Shown: positions 26,249-39,230 of the stretch, piece by piece
Layout of the letters: every line of letters starts with the position of its first letter
Numbering within the stretch: the first letter of the stretch is position 1
NCBI GenBank assembly: GCA_037179385.1
Contig: CM074193.1
Location: forward strand, 38,782,846 to 38,846,845
Source of the DNA: Holothuria scabra
Taxonomy: Eukaryota > Echinodermata > Holothuroidea > Aspidochirotida > Holothuriidae
Direction of reading: 5' to 3'
DNA: 64,000 nucleotides
Notes under the pieces: model-generated
Told to the model about the DNA's origin: nothing
Database searches by the model: none
The model's input: the letters and a program-made list of their open reading frames with translations, nothing else
Program-made: the position numbers and the translations under genes

Positions 26249-27703
26249 CTTTTCGCTGCCCAAATTTGTACGTAATTTTTGGAACCAAGTTAATTACATC
26301 TTTACAGCTTAAAAACATCAGCTAGGCAGTGCTTCAAATTTCATCTTTCATAAGTCTAATGTGTGTTTCAAAAAACAAACGTAAACACTTACGGTACTGG
26401 AATTCAAAACATAGCTCGGTTGATACATTAAATATTCATTTGTAATCAGGTATACGTGGTTAAACAGCTCATTATCAGAAAGCACTTTTCTTTTCATTTC
26501 AGTACTTCGTAGCCTTTTCTCAAATACGCGGGTTTAAATCAACTCATAATCAGAGGGCCTTTTTTTCCTTTTCAAAAGTGCTTGCCAACATGCCAGTATT
26601 TTGGTGTTTTTTCTCTCACCTTGAATACTCTTTTGTCATGGATGAACAGATTATCAAATATTTCAACCATTAGGAATAAATTTAAAATAGTACATATTTA
26701 CGTAAGTTAGCAATTGTATGGAGATGTGTCGGATCAGAAAGAATACAGGTGGAAATTATTCAAAAATGCCAGTCGTAGACGAAAAAATTAATGAACTAGA
26801 AATTCATGAAAAAAATTGCATAATGTCTTTCAAATGTAAATCAAATTTCCCCCCAAATAATAACGAAACATCAAAATTACTGAAAATATGAATAGAAAAG
26901 GGATTTGTACTAATATTTTAAAAGTTAACCCCGCATAGAGGGTAATCATATCGTTTAATGAGGGCATTATTCTGACAGTTCACTACTACTCTGCTCCTTT
27001 CAGCATTTCTGTTTACACAATAAAAGGTAAGAAACAACAAACATAAAATACTATCGTAATATAAATTTGGCTATGTGGTATTTTTTAAGGTTGTTGCAAA
27101 TTTCAACTGTTTTTTTTTTCGTCATCGTATTTACCAGCATTAAACAAATTTACTAGTTGCGCTCCGTTTTCACCAGTTTTACCTTCTGGATTTTATCTTG
27201 AGCTTTTTTCTTTTTCTTTTTTTTTTTTGAATACAAGTAAAAGCTCGTGAGCTTTTGAAAATCATTTACCTTACAACGCTGTGATGTGCAAATTATGGCA
27301 TCACTTTCTCTTACAGAGATAAGAAAGTGATTATCCTCAGTGGACTTCAAAGGTGTAATGGAACCTTTGGTGGACCTCTTTAACTCAGCTACGTGCACAA
27401 ACCTGATGTCGGCTTCCACAAAAATAAGGATGTGGTTCGCTAATTGCATATTTTAAACTGTATTATTAAAACTTAATGTTAGGCTAATAGTTATTATCTT
27501 AGTGAAGGCTGTGTACGCCTATCTTTACCATTCGGAACTTATAAACATTAATAATTTTTTTGTTTCAATGTTAAAAAAGGATCATTGCAAACGATGTTCT
27601 ATTGGATTATTTGGTCTTCTTCAAACATTATTATTATGTAACTGCCAACTACCTTTGAGTGATTTGAATATTATTTCTTTGCTTGCTTTAATGGAACAAA
27701 CAG

Positions 27704-27813
27704 ACTTGGAGAGATGAACAAATGGTCTGGGATCCAACAACATTTGACGGGATTGATCTTGTTATTATGCATGTGGATGAAATATGGACTCCGAAAATAT
27801 TCCTCTCTAATTC
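27704..27813 (+). CDS. gene B exon (110 bp, loop A)
   Basis: Flanked by AACAG and GTAAGT. It encodes W-x-D-x-x-x-x-W-D-P and EIWTPKIFLSNS. The length of 110 bp is that of the corresponding exon in animal nAChR genes. Loop A has K in place of the usual Asp of WxPD. Confidence 0.9.
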
Positions 27814-30800
27814 GTAAGTTGTATCTTTTTAAGACAGGGAAAAATTGCCAATGGATTGTTGTTTTTTTTTTTTCAAATTGATTGCTTCATTATCTTAATA
27901 CGTCTATCTGCATTAAAATAGGTTACATTTGTTTCCGGGGACACTATCGAAATTTTCAATATATTTCATATTTAGGTATTTACAAGACAGTCAATTTTGG
28001 TAGACTGTAGGCAGAAACTTTTAATTAGAACTGCTCTTTCATTGAAAGCAAACTAAAAAATGCACGAAAATAGCACTGTACTTCATATTACATAACATTA
28101 ACTGTACAGAACTGATGGCAAACTGTTAAAAATGCTGTACTTTTTATAGTAATTTACGACATTCGCTTTCAGTAAGACACTGTAGTCGTTTTTCTATAGT
28201 AGTTTTCTGAAAACGGTGAGCAACAACATGTGAGTTTACTGTGTGCTGATTGCTTCAACCATACGCCACAGTGCCTTACTGTACGTTAAACGCGTACATC
28301 TTTCGCATGAACTCGCACCCTATAGGAACACGTATACATTTTGGCGCGATGGAGTTTATGAATATTAAGTTTCGCTTGGGTGAAATAGTTAGTTATCGAG
28401 AGTTAATTGTTTTACGTTATACCGTCGCACAATGTTTCACTGCAATTTGATTGCAAAAGTTACCAGCTTTCACTATTGATCACAATACCTAAAAGCTTCA
28501 TTGCATTCCGAAGTTACAATGCGTAATTATTTCATAGGACCGGGATGTTTGATGTTTAAAATATATAAGCTGTATCCACTCAACACTGATAGTAGTAGAA
28601 CTGAAAAACATTACTGCTCAGCCTTTATTTGTTGGCATTTACAAATAAAACATGACGGACTCTCAAACATGACTGAATAGTGTCCTGTTCAGTACTTTTA
28701 TTTATTTTTATTTTACAGTTACTACTTTTTTAATTTTAATGGTTTCGCAATTTACAAAGCATCCAGTACGAAGTATTTAGGATTAATAATTGATGATAAG
28801 TTATCATGGGCGAATCACATTGATGATCTATGTCAATCCTTAGTTAAATATATAGGCATTTTTTACAACATGAGGGGAATTCTGTCTGATACCATTGCCA
28901 CTCAAATCTATTACTCATTCATCTATTCAAAGCTAAGCTATGCTATTGAAATTTATGGTACAGCTAAGATATCATGTTTAAGACCGCTTCAAACCCTACA
29001 AAACAGATTAATTAAAGTACTCACAGATAAATGTAGGCTTTACCCAATTGAACTCCTCTACAGGGAAAATAGCTTGCTTAAATAAGAGACATTCATTCCT
29101 ATCGTATGCATAGCTTTATGTATAACAATTGTAAGAATAAGTTACCAAAAGCTATCTCTGATGTTGTGACCCATTGAAATGTTTTTTTTATCATTCGATT
29201 ATCACTCGTCATAGGAATTAAGTTAATGTTACACATCACAATAGCCATCATGGCAAATTACTTCTAAATAACTATTGTTACAATCTATGGTAATTCCTTC
29301 CTCAGAATATTAAGTCTGCCACGTCGCTTAGGACTTTCCAAAGTAAGATTAAGGATGAACTTCTTAAAAATTACATGCAACTTAGTTGACCTGTGATATT
29401 ATAAATTGATCTTATACTCATTTTCCTTTTTTTGTTCTTCTACTTTCTCTCTCCTCATTCCCCTTTCTCTTTCTAGATCTTTTGACCTCTTTTTGCTATT
29501 GGATTTATTTTGTTTATCTATATATATATTTATATACGAATATTTCGGACACTCCTGTGCCCTTCAACTGCGTTATAACAAATGTAGCAAAACTGAAACA
29601 AACAAAAGCTGTAGCACAAACCGCCAAACACGCAGAGATGAATTTATGCGCACAGTACGAATTCCTCTGAGAGAAAAGTCGCGGCGCGCAGGAAGGTAAA
29701 CTGTTGCTAAGGACTAACGGTTGCTAGCAAAGCTAAAACCACTGAGAACGCCCAACTCTTTGTTAAGTCCCTGTTTGTACGTATTAAGGGCTATAATCCA
29801 CTTACTCTCCGCTCGGAGTCGCTGGTTTGTTGTAGTGAACCCCGAGCAGAGGAGTATACAACGCAGATTAGAGAGATTATGCCCTAATCTGCAATAATGA
29901 TTGGAAACGGGAAGGTTGGCTTTGTCGATGATTGACTTTTTGTGATTGTTAAATCCCAACCTAAACTTGGGGTTCGTCTGACCAACGTAGTTACCTATAA
30001 TATATATATATTTATATATATATATATATATATTTTTTTACATGGTCACTAGCTTTGATAACAGTTTCCTTCTGTTTTTCTAGTGTCTTTCATATGTTGT
30101 TTGTAATATCACATTATGATTATATTGTAACCATTTTTTTGAAAAACATATGAAAAATAAATTTGAATTGAGTTGATTGAAATTACCCCAAGACTGTCAG
30201 GATTACAATATTCCGTTTAACAGTACACTACGTAATACTCTAAAATTTACAGTAAACTACTGGCAGCTCAGCTGACTGAGTAGGTTACTATAAATTTTAC
30301 AGGGATTTTTTTTTTTTACAGTGCATTCTGATTACACACACACACTTATACTCACCCTGAAGAAGTAAACTAAGATTTAACACGGATGAGGATGAGCTTT
30401 GAACAGTTGTTGGAGGGGGGTTTAAGTAAGATAGTCACCCAGAATAATGTTCAGCCGTCTGGGTGAGGTGATTTGGCCTTTGACATAAAAAAGTTCAGAG
30501 GTTCACTATGCGAGTATCTGTGGCACTGTGTTAAATAGACCTTTTGAATATTAACAGTTGTCACATCTTGGTCATCTTTGTGGAAGCTTACCTAGAATTG
30601 CTTTCAATATTTCCAGTTTGTTCTGTGACAAAATTATTCTCAGTGATGACTAGATATTGGTTAAAGGCTATCAAGGAAAATGCAGTGAAGGCTAGAAACG
30701 GTTTATACCACGATGACTAAATGATGTCTCTTTGTAGGCTTGATTCAAATGATACTGCAGAGTTTAAAAAACGAGTATTTGTAATAGTGTTGTTGGTAGT

Positions 30801-33699
30801 GATTCCTTTGAAGTCCAAACGAGCACTTAAAAATAATTTACAAGGACCTCCCCGCTTTCTACTAACCCGGCTGAGCATGAATAATCATTTTATGTTCTTA
30901 AACTGGGTTGTATTATGTAAACAGAAAAAAATCGTGATTGAATTTCACTACTAAACAACACTTTTAATGATTGTTTTTCTTCATTCTACTTTTCAGTTTA
31001 ACGAAAGATTCATTGGAGGTTATTTCACCAGACAGAGGTTCCATCCTTCTTTCCTTCGATGGAATGGTTTCACTTTGTGCACCGGTCGTTCAATCAACAC
31101 AGTGCCCGCTAAAGTTCGTTTCATGATACCAGACTATACACAATACATTTTTCAATAGATCCATGCATATGACGTCACAGAACAAAGAGTATGCCATGAA
31201 AGAGGCTACAAACGTATATTATTTTACTCTTTACCTGTAACGTCAGTGCATAAGAGCTAATGATTTATAGCAAATAAAGTAACAGAAACTTAAACTGTTT
31301 AAGAGTAGAAAAGAATAGCCAGCCCTTAACCTTAATTTAGTTTAACCGAGTTTGCCACTTGACATAAATGTTGGAGTAAACTTTTCCGAGTTTGTCAAGA
31401 AAGCACGTGTCGTTTACCACATTACTCACATTCGTCCAGAAAGAAAAGAACAAGCTGCGGCTTCGGACGATAAGAGTTTCTGGACTATATTGAATGTCAC
31501 TGGGAAACTTTACCATACAAAAGCACTGATTCTTTGACCAAAGAATTTGACTCTTTAGTTCCACTTATAATGTATTCCGAGCCATTCGAGTTCTTACCAT
31601 GGACGGTTCAAATAACCGGTAACAACTTACTTTGCACTTGGGATAAAAATTCATTGGATCCTGTTACGGGCCATCCATGCTGAACAGGTGTTTTTTTTTT
31701 TTTGTTTGGATAAAATATTACTTTGATTTAGAGAAGGAAGAACGTTCCGTTTTAACTTCGAACTATTTTTTCTACTTCCTTCCTGTGAAAAAAGTACCTG
31801 TCCAGCATGCTTGAAAACAACTAGTGCTGAAAGAATATAAGTCCGACTATTTTTGGTTGGTCTCAAAAATAAGCAATATGGTTATGGTCTTTCTTTGTCC
31901 CTAAAATTGATATTTTCATGTACACTGTTCTGCTAAATTATCTGTTAATATCACATGTTCCCCTTCCTTCCCAACAGTGTTCGTTACTTCCCGTTTGATA
32001 CCCAGATCTGCATGTTTTCTTACGTTCCTGTGAATCAATTTCATCAGCACATGGACCTTCAAGCAGAGATGCCAAAAGACCCTTCTAGTATTGAGAGTTT
32101 TGAATGGAACCTTTTGAATGCCTCTATCAGAAATCACTTCGTTGAGTTCGAAGACAATTACCCCCGAGATCGTATGGTGCTTACGGTAGCAACTTTTTGC
32201 GTGTATCTACAACGTGACCCAACGTACTATATACATACAATCATTATTCCCTCAACGATCATGTGTCTAATGGCATTTGTCACGTTTCTAGCACCACCTG
32301 AAAGTGGGGAGAGAATTTCGTTTGGTGTATCAATGGTCCTTGGACTCACAGTATTCCAACTGCTGATTGCAGACACTTTACCAACTTCCAGCAAAGTCAC
32401 ACCCATACTGAGCAACTACCTTACTACAAATTTCATACTCGCCTGCCTTTCTGTTCCGCTTTCCCTTGTCAACATAAATATAGCAAGCAAGAAAAGCAAA
32501 ATTAAACTTCTGCAGTACCAGTGGATTAGGATATTACTTTTCCACCATTTGCCTCAGTTTCTTTGTGTAGAAACTGAACCTGAGTCTCATGTCAAAAAAG
32601 TGATAACGATTGACTCGTTGCCAAATATTCATGATCAGAACGACATGGCCAGTTTAAGGTGTGCTTCAAAGAAGAAGGCCAAGACGAATGTGGTGCATCC
32701 TTTTAAGTCAACATTCATCGGAGATCAGTTTCAAAGCTCAGAAAGGGTGGGTTAAATGTTATTTTGGTGTTAGTACTTTCCATATTTATGAGGGGTAAAA
32801 ACAATCACATTCCCTACCTCCTAAATAGACATCCGCCACATTTCTTGGCAGTCGAAAAAATGCATATTTTTAATTAAAAATGATTGATAAGATCATACTT
32901 GAAAATTTCAAACTGATATAAAATCTTCTTTTTGCTACGTTGTAGTAAATAGTACAACATTTTTCTCGCAAATATCTTATTTAGTTAGATGGAGTTTAAA
33001 GGCCCAGTTTCTAAGCAATTTGATTTTTTTAAACCAGCCACGATCTTTTCCTGACATGTGGTTCACTGGTTTTTTCCAATAGCATGCAACTTTTCTCTAA
33101 AAATCCTTCTTGAAAGGAACGATAGATAGGAAATCTAATCAAGTGCAATATAACTTTTTGAAAAACTGACCAATCATTATCATATTGCTGAAACTAATCT
33201 ATGACAATGTACTCCAGCTTTAGATTAAGAATTCCGTCCTCTTCATGGATCTTTTCCGATAACATTCTCATTTAATTCGCAATAGCATTTACGTAGTCAG
33301 AACTTACAAATTCATTTATCAATTTATCGTATTGAAAAAATTTCACTGCCAATGCATGCACAGCTGGAGAGGGAATTCGATAAAACATCAAAACAAAGCA
33401 ATTCGAAAGATAATATCCCTTACTGAGTCTGGCCGGTTGTTTTAGTTACATGTTCATGCGTTAATAAAATATAGGATAATGTTGAAAAGCTACACTTAAT
33501 CTGACATTATTTGTACGACGGTATCTTATGTTATTTTCCCCTTTTCTCTCTTTGATAGATCAAAAATGAAAGTCGAATGGTCGCGTTGGTGATGGATCGT
33601 CTCGTCCTTATTGGTCTCCTGACTGCCTTTACGGGGTTCTCAATTAGAATTATTGTTAGTTTTAACGACAATTCCATGTCTATTCCTGATCAATGTTGA
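27704..33699 (+). CDS. gene B: nicotinic-receptor-like Cys-loop channel subunit
   Basis: Exons are 27704-27813, 30997-31113, 31978-32746 and 33559-33699. Joined in frame they encode strand 2-4 (TWRDEQMVWDP, DEIWTPKIF), strand 5-6 with DSLEVISPDRGS, and a complete Cys-loop ([15 protein letters not shown], 13 residues between Cys). They continue through QRDPTYYI before M1, M1-M3, a cytoplasmic loop of about 100 residues, and M4 ending in TGA. M2 is [20 protein letters not shown], with Leu 9' and Asp 20', typical of cation channels. The loop-B Trp position reads S/L in GMVSLCAP, and there is no loop-C Cys-Cys, so ACh binding on the principal face is unlikely. I found no exons 1-3. The palindrome centre lies 1.5 kb upstream, so the gene may have lost its 5' end. 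The first donor in the palindrome is the weak GTTCGT at 31114. Confidence 0.88.
28690..29300 (+). pseudogene. LINE reverse-transcriptase C-terminal fragment (right arm)
   Basis: Reads TKYLGLIIDDKLSWANHIDD, YNMRGILSD and QIYYSFIYSKLSYAIEIYG, then PLQTLQNRLIKVLTDK. It lies in the intron between gene B exons 27704-27813 and 30997-31113, in the sense direction. It is the counterpart of the fragment in the left arm, and it keeps the YNMRGILSD link that is altered there. Confidence 0.82.
29714..30000 (-). pseudogene. PLE GIY-YIG 3' fragment (right arm)
   Basis: Mirror image of 22387-22676, identical over the readable frame. It sits antisense inside a gene B intron and touches a TA tract at about 30001. 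Confidence 0.8.
30216..30480. repeat. MITE remnants (right arm)
   Basis: Mirror copies of the ACTGTAAA foldback repeat (about 30216-30329) and the partial TTAA-family MITE (about 30330-30480). Confidence 0.55.
30997..31113 (+). CDS. gene B exon (117 bp, to first Cys of Cys-loop)
   Basis: Acceptor TTTTCAG, donor GTTCGT. The first base completes a Ser codon and the exon ends with AA of a phase-2 Asn codon. It contains DSLEVISPDRGS and VQSTQCPL. Confidence 0.9.
31114..31977 (+). other. intron of gene B with unassigned open frames
   Basis: The palindrome ends inside this intron at about 31185. An open frame at 31352-31537 and the following frame (MYSEPFEFLPWTVQITGN) look protein-like but match no family I recognise. 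They could be remnants of a retroelement. Confidence 0.4.
31978..32746 (+). CDS. gene B exon: Cys-loop to M3-M4 loop
   Basis: The 769-bp exon has a CCAACAG acceptor and ends ...GAAAGG before GTGGGT in phase 0. It encodes [30 protein letters not shown]1-M3 and a basic cytoplasmic loop. Confidence 0.95.
33559..33699 (+). CDS. gene B last exon: M4 and stop
   Basis: Acceptor TTTGATAG. It encodes 46 residues beginning IKNESRMVALVMDRLVLIG and a TGA stop at 33697-33699. Confidence 0.92.
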   Translation: MKNESRMVALVMDRLVLIGLLTAFTGFSIRIIVSFNDNSMSIPDQC

Positions 33700-36600
33700 T
33701 CATAATGAGAGATAACCTATCGTTTTAGTTTGTTCAGTATACAATGCAATTGTTTGTCAAACGAACAGAGAATAAGATGATTATAATCAACAAAGTCTGT
33801 TCCTCGTTGAGGAATGTTTGGATTTTCTCATCATAAATCTGAGGGAAACCTGCAGCTTACTGACAAATCTTTATTTTGAAACGGTAAGTTTATGTCGATT
33901 CCACTTTGTTGAGGTTGAAGTCGAATGCAGGACTTCGGTAGTGCATGTTAAATGATGGTGCCTAAATGTTGTTTACAACTAGTAAAGTGTTCTTGAAACC
34001 GATTCCCCTATTATGCCCTATAAAATGTCTCAGTCAATCATGTGTATAAAAGCTATTTGTTTATTCAAGCCAACGGAACAATAATTATGGAAGTTTTTTA
34101 AAAAAAAAAACAAGACGTTTTTGACCTAATACGATAGAGATTTCCGTTAACATTACAGGTAGACTTCCTGTAAAAGTATTAAGCTCTATAACAAACACGA
34201 TAGTCTTTGGATTAAGTAGGAACCTTATAATCTCCCAATCATTCAACCAGTCGTTTCTAAAGTTAAATAATTACCTCTATTACAACTACATAAATTAATA
34301 AAAAGGAGAAAAAATATCCATTCCTCTGATTAGGAGAAGTCTCCGGTCTTAAAAGTTGAAGTACGGTATCACTTCAATGAAAATTTTTTGTCGAAATGTT
34401 GTTAATGTAATGTACCTTTCGGTATAACCTATTTTTTTTCTGGAATATTTCCATGTGTACGTCTATATAGAGATATATAAATGCCATTTGACTCTCTGGT
34501 TGCCGTGATGCTGTATTCACACACACACAAAGAAAAAAACTTATTACTGAAGAATTTAAAACTAGAGGATTTTCATGTTAAAGCAACTAACACATTACTT
34601 TGAAATGGTGGAGTAAGCCAAGAGCTTTTGTATTTAAACCTTGTCATCCAGGCATCCATTTAACAACAACTGTTACTAAGGTGAGCTCGTGGGCGCGATT
34701 AACCATCTACGGCGCATGATCAGCACCATCCATTATGCCAAATTGAAATGCGCTGAGGCCACCTGCATTACTTGTGTAAATACGAAGATGATCATTTCTC
34801 AACGTGTAACTACCAAAACCGTTCAAACGAGCTATCATACTTTTACATATGTACAGGGCGCGTGATTCCGTCATCTTACACACTATTATATGAACTGTGA
34901 TCTAGAAAAAAAAAACGTTTATGGTACACAAATTGTTCGACATTTCTGCAAAAACGTTTTGTTTAGAAATCACCCAGACTATATCCTTTACAAGTCGATT
35001 ATGTATAATGTTTATGCACATTCATAAAGCCTAAATGCACTTACTAAAAATCTGTCAAAGGAAAGAAATCATTTAGAGCAATCACAATCTCTTGCGCAAT
35101 GCCTTAACATTAAATTTCATACGAGTAACGGAATGTAAGAGTTGGTCACTAAAGGGAAAATATTCTTCCACAAACTGTTTAAACGTTGGTGTGTTTACTG
35201 TTACTGTAGTCCGAAATTTGTCGTCATGCCACTGATCAAGTCTCACGCTATTTTGTCATGTAATTCTTGGCTCTGAGTTGTTGGCATTTTGAGTATTGAT
35301 ATTGTGAAAGAAAATCCCTACTTTAATTAAAACGCTTCAGTAATCATCAACCGTACTCATTACAATTACTTGTTAGAATGGGCGACTATTTTGTAAATAA
35401 ATAACCGTATAAAAATTAGAATAGCATTCATATTAGAGGCAATACAGTACATTTTCGTATGCGTTGTACATAGTCTACGAAATTTCAATAATTGCAATGG
35501 TGATGAACATTTGAACAAAGAACGAAAAAGATGTAAATTTACATGTACTTAATTAAGTTGATCTTCAAAATGTCTTTATGTCATTCAATTAAAAGTGCAT
35601 TTGACAAATCGGTCTTCGATTAAAGTTGTGTGAGTCTTTGTGTTATACATTTCGTTCAAAACCATTCAAACGATTATCGTTACCCTTGAAAAAAATCATT
35701 TCAGATTACAGCTATTCACAGCACGTAAAATATTGTATTTTTTTGTTTGTATTTTGTTTCTTAAAAAGTATATACGCAGCGTGGCGATACCTAAACATAT
35801 GTCAAACTACGGAATTTTAACAGAACCGTTTTCGGACTGGAAAATATCCAAGTCATTAAAAATAATTAATCTTTGATATCGATAGATCATGTCTACATAA
35901 TTAAAAACTATTGACCAACAAGCACACTGCTTAAAAGAATCATGAACTATAGGTTTAGGTTTAACGTGGAAGGTAACCACTTGAATCCTTTTTGTTTAAA
36001 TCAGCTTAATTGTGACAATCATTCCAACCACATCTGTTTTATGTTTTGACAAACGTACACACTACAATATTTTGAATTCTTTTCATGGAAATTTAGGTTT
36101 CAATTCCAATGGTAGAAATGAATATTTAATATGTAGAATTGGCACACCGGCGTTTCTTTGGTAGTCTTTACTAGATGGACATGAGCAGCCCGTTATCTTG
36201 GTTTCTACTCTCACTCTAAAATTTACCATTCTACTTTTACTGCGCATCCTCTAGCTTATCACAAAACCTTTTCTCACCACCAAAACGCAGAAAATACCAA
36301 GAATAGTTTCATTTTCCCGACTCCTTATGATATAACACGAAAACTGAAGGTTATAAACAAATACGAAAAACAGGTTCCTTAAAACGATACATATCTTTTG
36401 AGGTGCAACCTTTCCTTTATTTCTTTTGTTACCCCTTTGTGATCCTACCCTTTTTATGACGGTATCTTCAACTTCTTTCGGAATGATCCCCATAGAAGCG
36501 TTTGTCTGCCCAGGGAGGTGTTGCTTATGCTTTAAACTGACCGAGTTTTTTCCCGCCCTGGCAAGGGTAATTGTTAAATTTCAGTAGGACCACTGCGAAA

Positions 36601-38535
36601 CAAACGTGCACAAAATACTCTTCAATTGTGTCGCTATGATTTAATTTCTTCATAACGTGAAAACGTTGTTCAAGTCTATAAATGTTCCTTCAGATATAAT
36701 TATTTTTCCACAAATAAGACGGGAATTGATAGAGTATTTTAAAGAGAAATTGCTGTTGAGTTTCCATGGCAGTTGGTCATGAAAAGTTAACAGCACACTA
36801 TAACCGATCGAAACACCGAGATATGACGTTTGGGGACAAAAGCAAAATTAAGGATCGCAATGGCTTCCTGATTTCACCCATCTTGGGACATCTCCACTGA
36901 ATCTCAGTCATGTATCGTATTTCCCTAAAAGCAACGTTTCTTATATGAAAAGTGCTGAATGACAAATATTAAAACAGAATAAAACTTTATTGTCAGCCTG
37001 ACCATTTATTGGCTCACCTAGAATGCATCGACCAAAACCATGCTTACATTGTTGACCTAAGCTATGGTATGACGGATAACCAACTTTTGATGAAACTGAC
37101 CATTTATCGTTAATTTTTGAACAAACGTTTCTCCAACCCTTTGACTATATTTCATGACTTAAGTTGATCATATTGCTTTTAGATAGTTTATGGTGTACCT
37201 ATGGGGTCACATCAGTTAAAGGGGAAACTTAACAGGACATTGAAAGATTACTGTCCTGTTTTCTGAACGGTTTTATGGGAACATCACAAAATATTTTGGT
37301 CTGACTACCAAAGCACATTTTAGGCTATTTGCAAAAGGATAGAAATGAACAACCTTCAATTAAAACACTGTTTCCAGTCACATCTATTATAACCGAAATT
37401 ATAACTTTTTCCAAATTGTCTGTTCAAAAAAAAAAAAAAATCACATTCTTCCCAATTCCTTCAAAAACTTTCCTGGGAATTGGTTAAACAAAAAAGACAA
37501 GTGGGAAGAACACAAAGTTTTTTTTCTTTAAAAAAAAAAATACTATTCCTACCAATCGAATTCAAATCTCAACATGATCAAAGTTTCGGTACATTTTCAG
37601 CCTAGGAAGTTTCGGTTGATAAGACACTACTATCATTTGTGAAGGAATCTTCAGGCATATGAACCGGTCCATTCGTGATCGTACAATTAGAGTCCGCCTG
37701 GAAACAAAAAAACGGAAATGGACACTGATGGAACCCAAAGGGAAGAGTTGGATAGGGGGTTGGATAGATTTTTGTAATGGCCAAACCTGACATTTCGACA
37801 TCTGATGTTAAAATGCGGATAGACTAATTAACTGTGCGTTCACTGCCATTAAGAAAAGACATTGTACTGCATTAGTTTTGCTTCAGCATCACACAATCGA
37901 ACATCATTGACATAACGATCAAGCAGAGTTTGAACCAATGACCTTTGTCAGTGGAAGAAATGGATACCAACATTGAATGGATAGTCCCGACTTTCACCAC
38001 GCTGTACAGGAAACATTCCAGCCGTACCCATTGTTGCAACACAAGTGGAACATTTTTTATACAAAAAGCCAATCGAATTTAGAAGAAAAAACTACATTTG
38101 AAGTGAAAATGCATATAATTTTTTGTCAAACGAATTGCCATATCAATTAATCAAACGCCTACTTAAAGGTAACAGAGACCCCATGCAATGTTCGACCGAA
38201 TGTAGGACAGATGTTTTTTCTTCCCTACGACATACGGTAATTTTTGAAAAACCTACCTTATGTGAGCCAATGAGCATACGGATCACACATTCCAGTTGAA
38301 AGGCAACCCCTGTTCAAATATTTTGTAACCTGTTTTGAACAATTATATTGGGCAGAAATTTTGTAATGATGTTGCAGCCACTTACTACACTTAAAAGTAA
38401 TGTCACGACATCTCTTGTCTGTTTTGTCCATAAATTGCCTCGGTTTTAACAAAAATTCCATGAATCTAAAATAAATTGCTCTACTGAATTCAATTTTGTT
38501 TACAGAAATTTACAGAGGTAGGAACACATTTTGGA
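33700..38535. other. intergenic between gene B and gene C, no gene recognised
   Basis: AT-rich sequence with short open frames and no recognisable domain. A small inverted repeat (CATTCTTCCCAATTCC against GGGAATTGG...GTGGGAAGAA) lies at about 37443-37512 between A-rich tracts. The gene C promoter and signal-peptide exon should lie somewhere between here and 43264, but I could not identify them. Confidence 0.4.
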
Positions 38536-38539
38536 GGTT

Positions 38540-39230
38540 TGCAATTTTTCATTAATGTAAGAGATCAAGATACAAAATTCGTTAACTTCAAAATAGGCCC
38601 AAACATTTCTTCCAGCAAAAGAAGAAATCTGCATTTCAATAGCTTATAGCATTCAGAAGATACAAATTCTTAAAGTATTGCAAACTTTTCTTAGGATTTG
38701 ATGCATCATGGGAAATTTGTGATGTCATCGTGGCACATTAATTTGACAGTTGCGTTCAATTTATTAATAATGTTGATGCCGCTGAAGGGAATATTAAACA
38801 TGGTTATACTGGTCATTACATGGTTATACATGGTTTTTAAACATGGTTGTGTGGTTATACTCTACGTATGGTGAAGCGTAATGCTAGATCTACAGGAAAA
38901 GATATTCAAATATTCCAACAGTATCAAATTTCAAGGACAAACCAAATGTTCACTTATAAAGAAAAACAAAAGGAATTTGAAGCAATGTGCCCACATTACA
39001 TAACTTTCTGTGGCTTTGTTGCATGGCAGACGTATTTTTTAACAAAAGTAACCAATCCTTAAAGTGAGATATCTTAAGTTAAGAAAATGGTACTGTTATA
39101 GGGTTTGAAGGACATGGTGTGGAATCTTTTTGTTTTTCTTACAAGAGAGAGGCAAAAAAGCCACCAGAACATGTCTTTTATATAGAGAAATCACCTTCAC
39201 AAAACTGTTCAACAAAATATGTTTCTATTT
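38540..39230 (+). repeat. dispersed repeat family, plus-strand copy
   Basis: Roughly 80% similar by eye to the reverse complement of 52480-52985. Shared blocks include TCGTTAACTTCAAAAT, TTTCAAGGACAAAC, AACAAAAGGAAT, ACATTACATAACTTTCTGTG and TAGGGTTTGAAGGACA. This copy has about 200 extra bp near 38700-38905. No coding capacity or terminal structure was recognised. Confidence 0.7.

Larger units (their letters stand above)
26249..31185. repeat. right arm of a ~10-kb palindrome
   Basis: Inverted copy of the left arm. It carries two exons of gene B on the plus strand, a LINE fragment, a PLE fragment and MITE fragments. The arm ends at about 31185, some 72 bp past the gene B exon 30997-31113, so the duplication breakpoint is inside a gene B intron. 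Confidence 0.97.

Noticed and set aside
24936..27449. Mirrored 98-residue frames in the palindrome arms
   Set aside because: They are duplicated only because the arms are, they run into poly(A), and they show no domain.
22685..29699. Paired 97-residue frames beginning with a hydrophobic, Ser-rich stretch
   Set aside because: They overlap a pyrimidine-rich, TA-containing part of the arms in both copies, and no family or splice context supports them.
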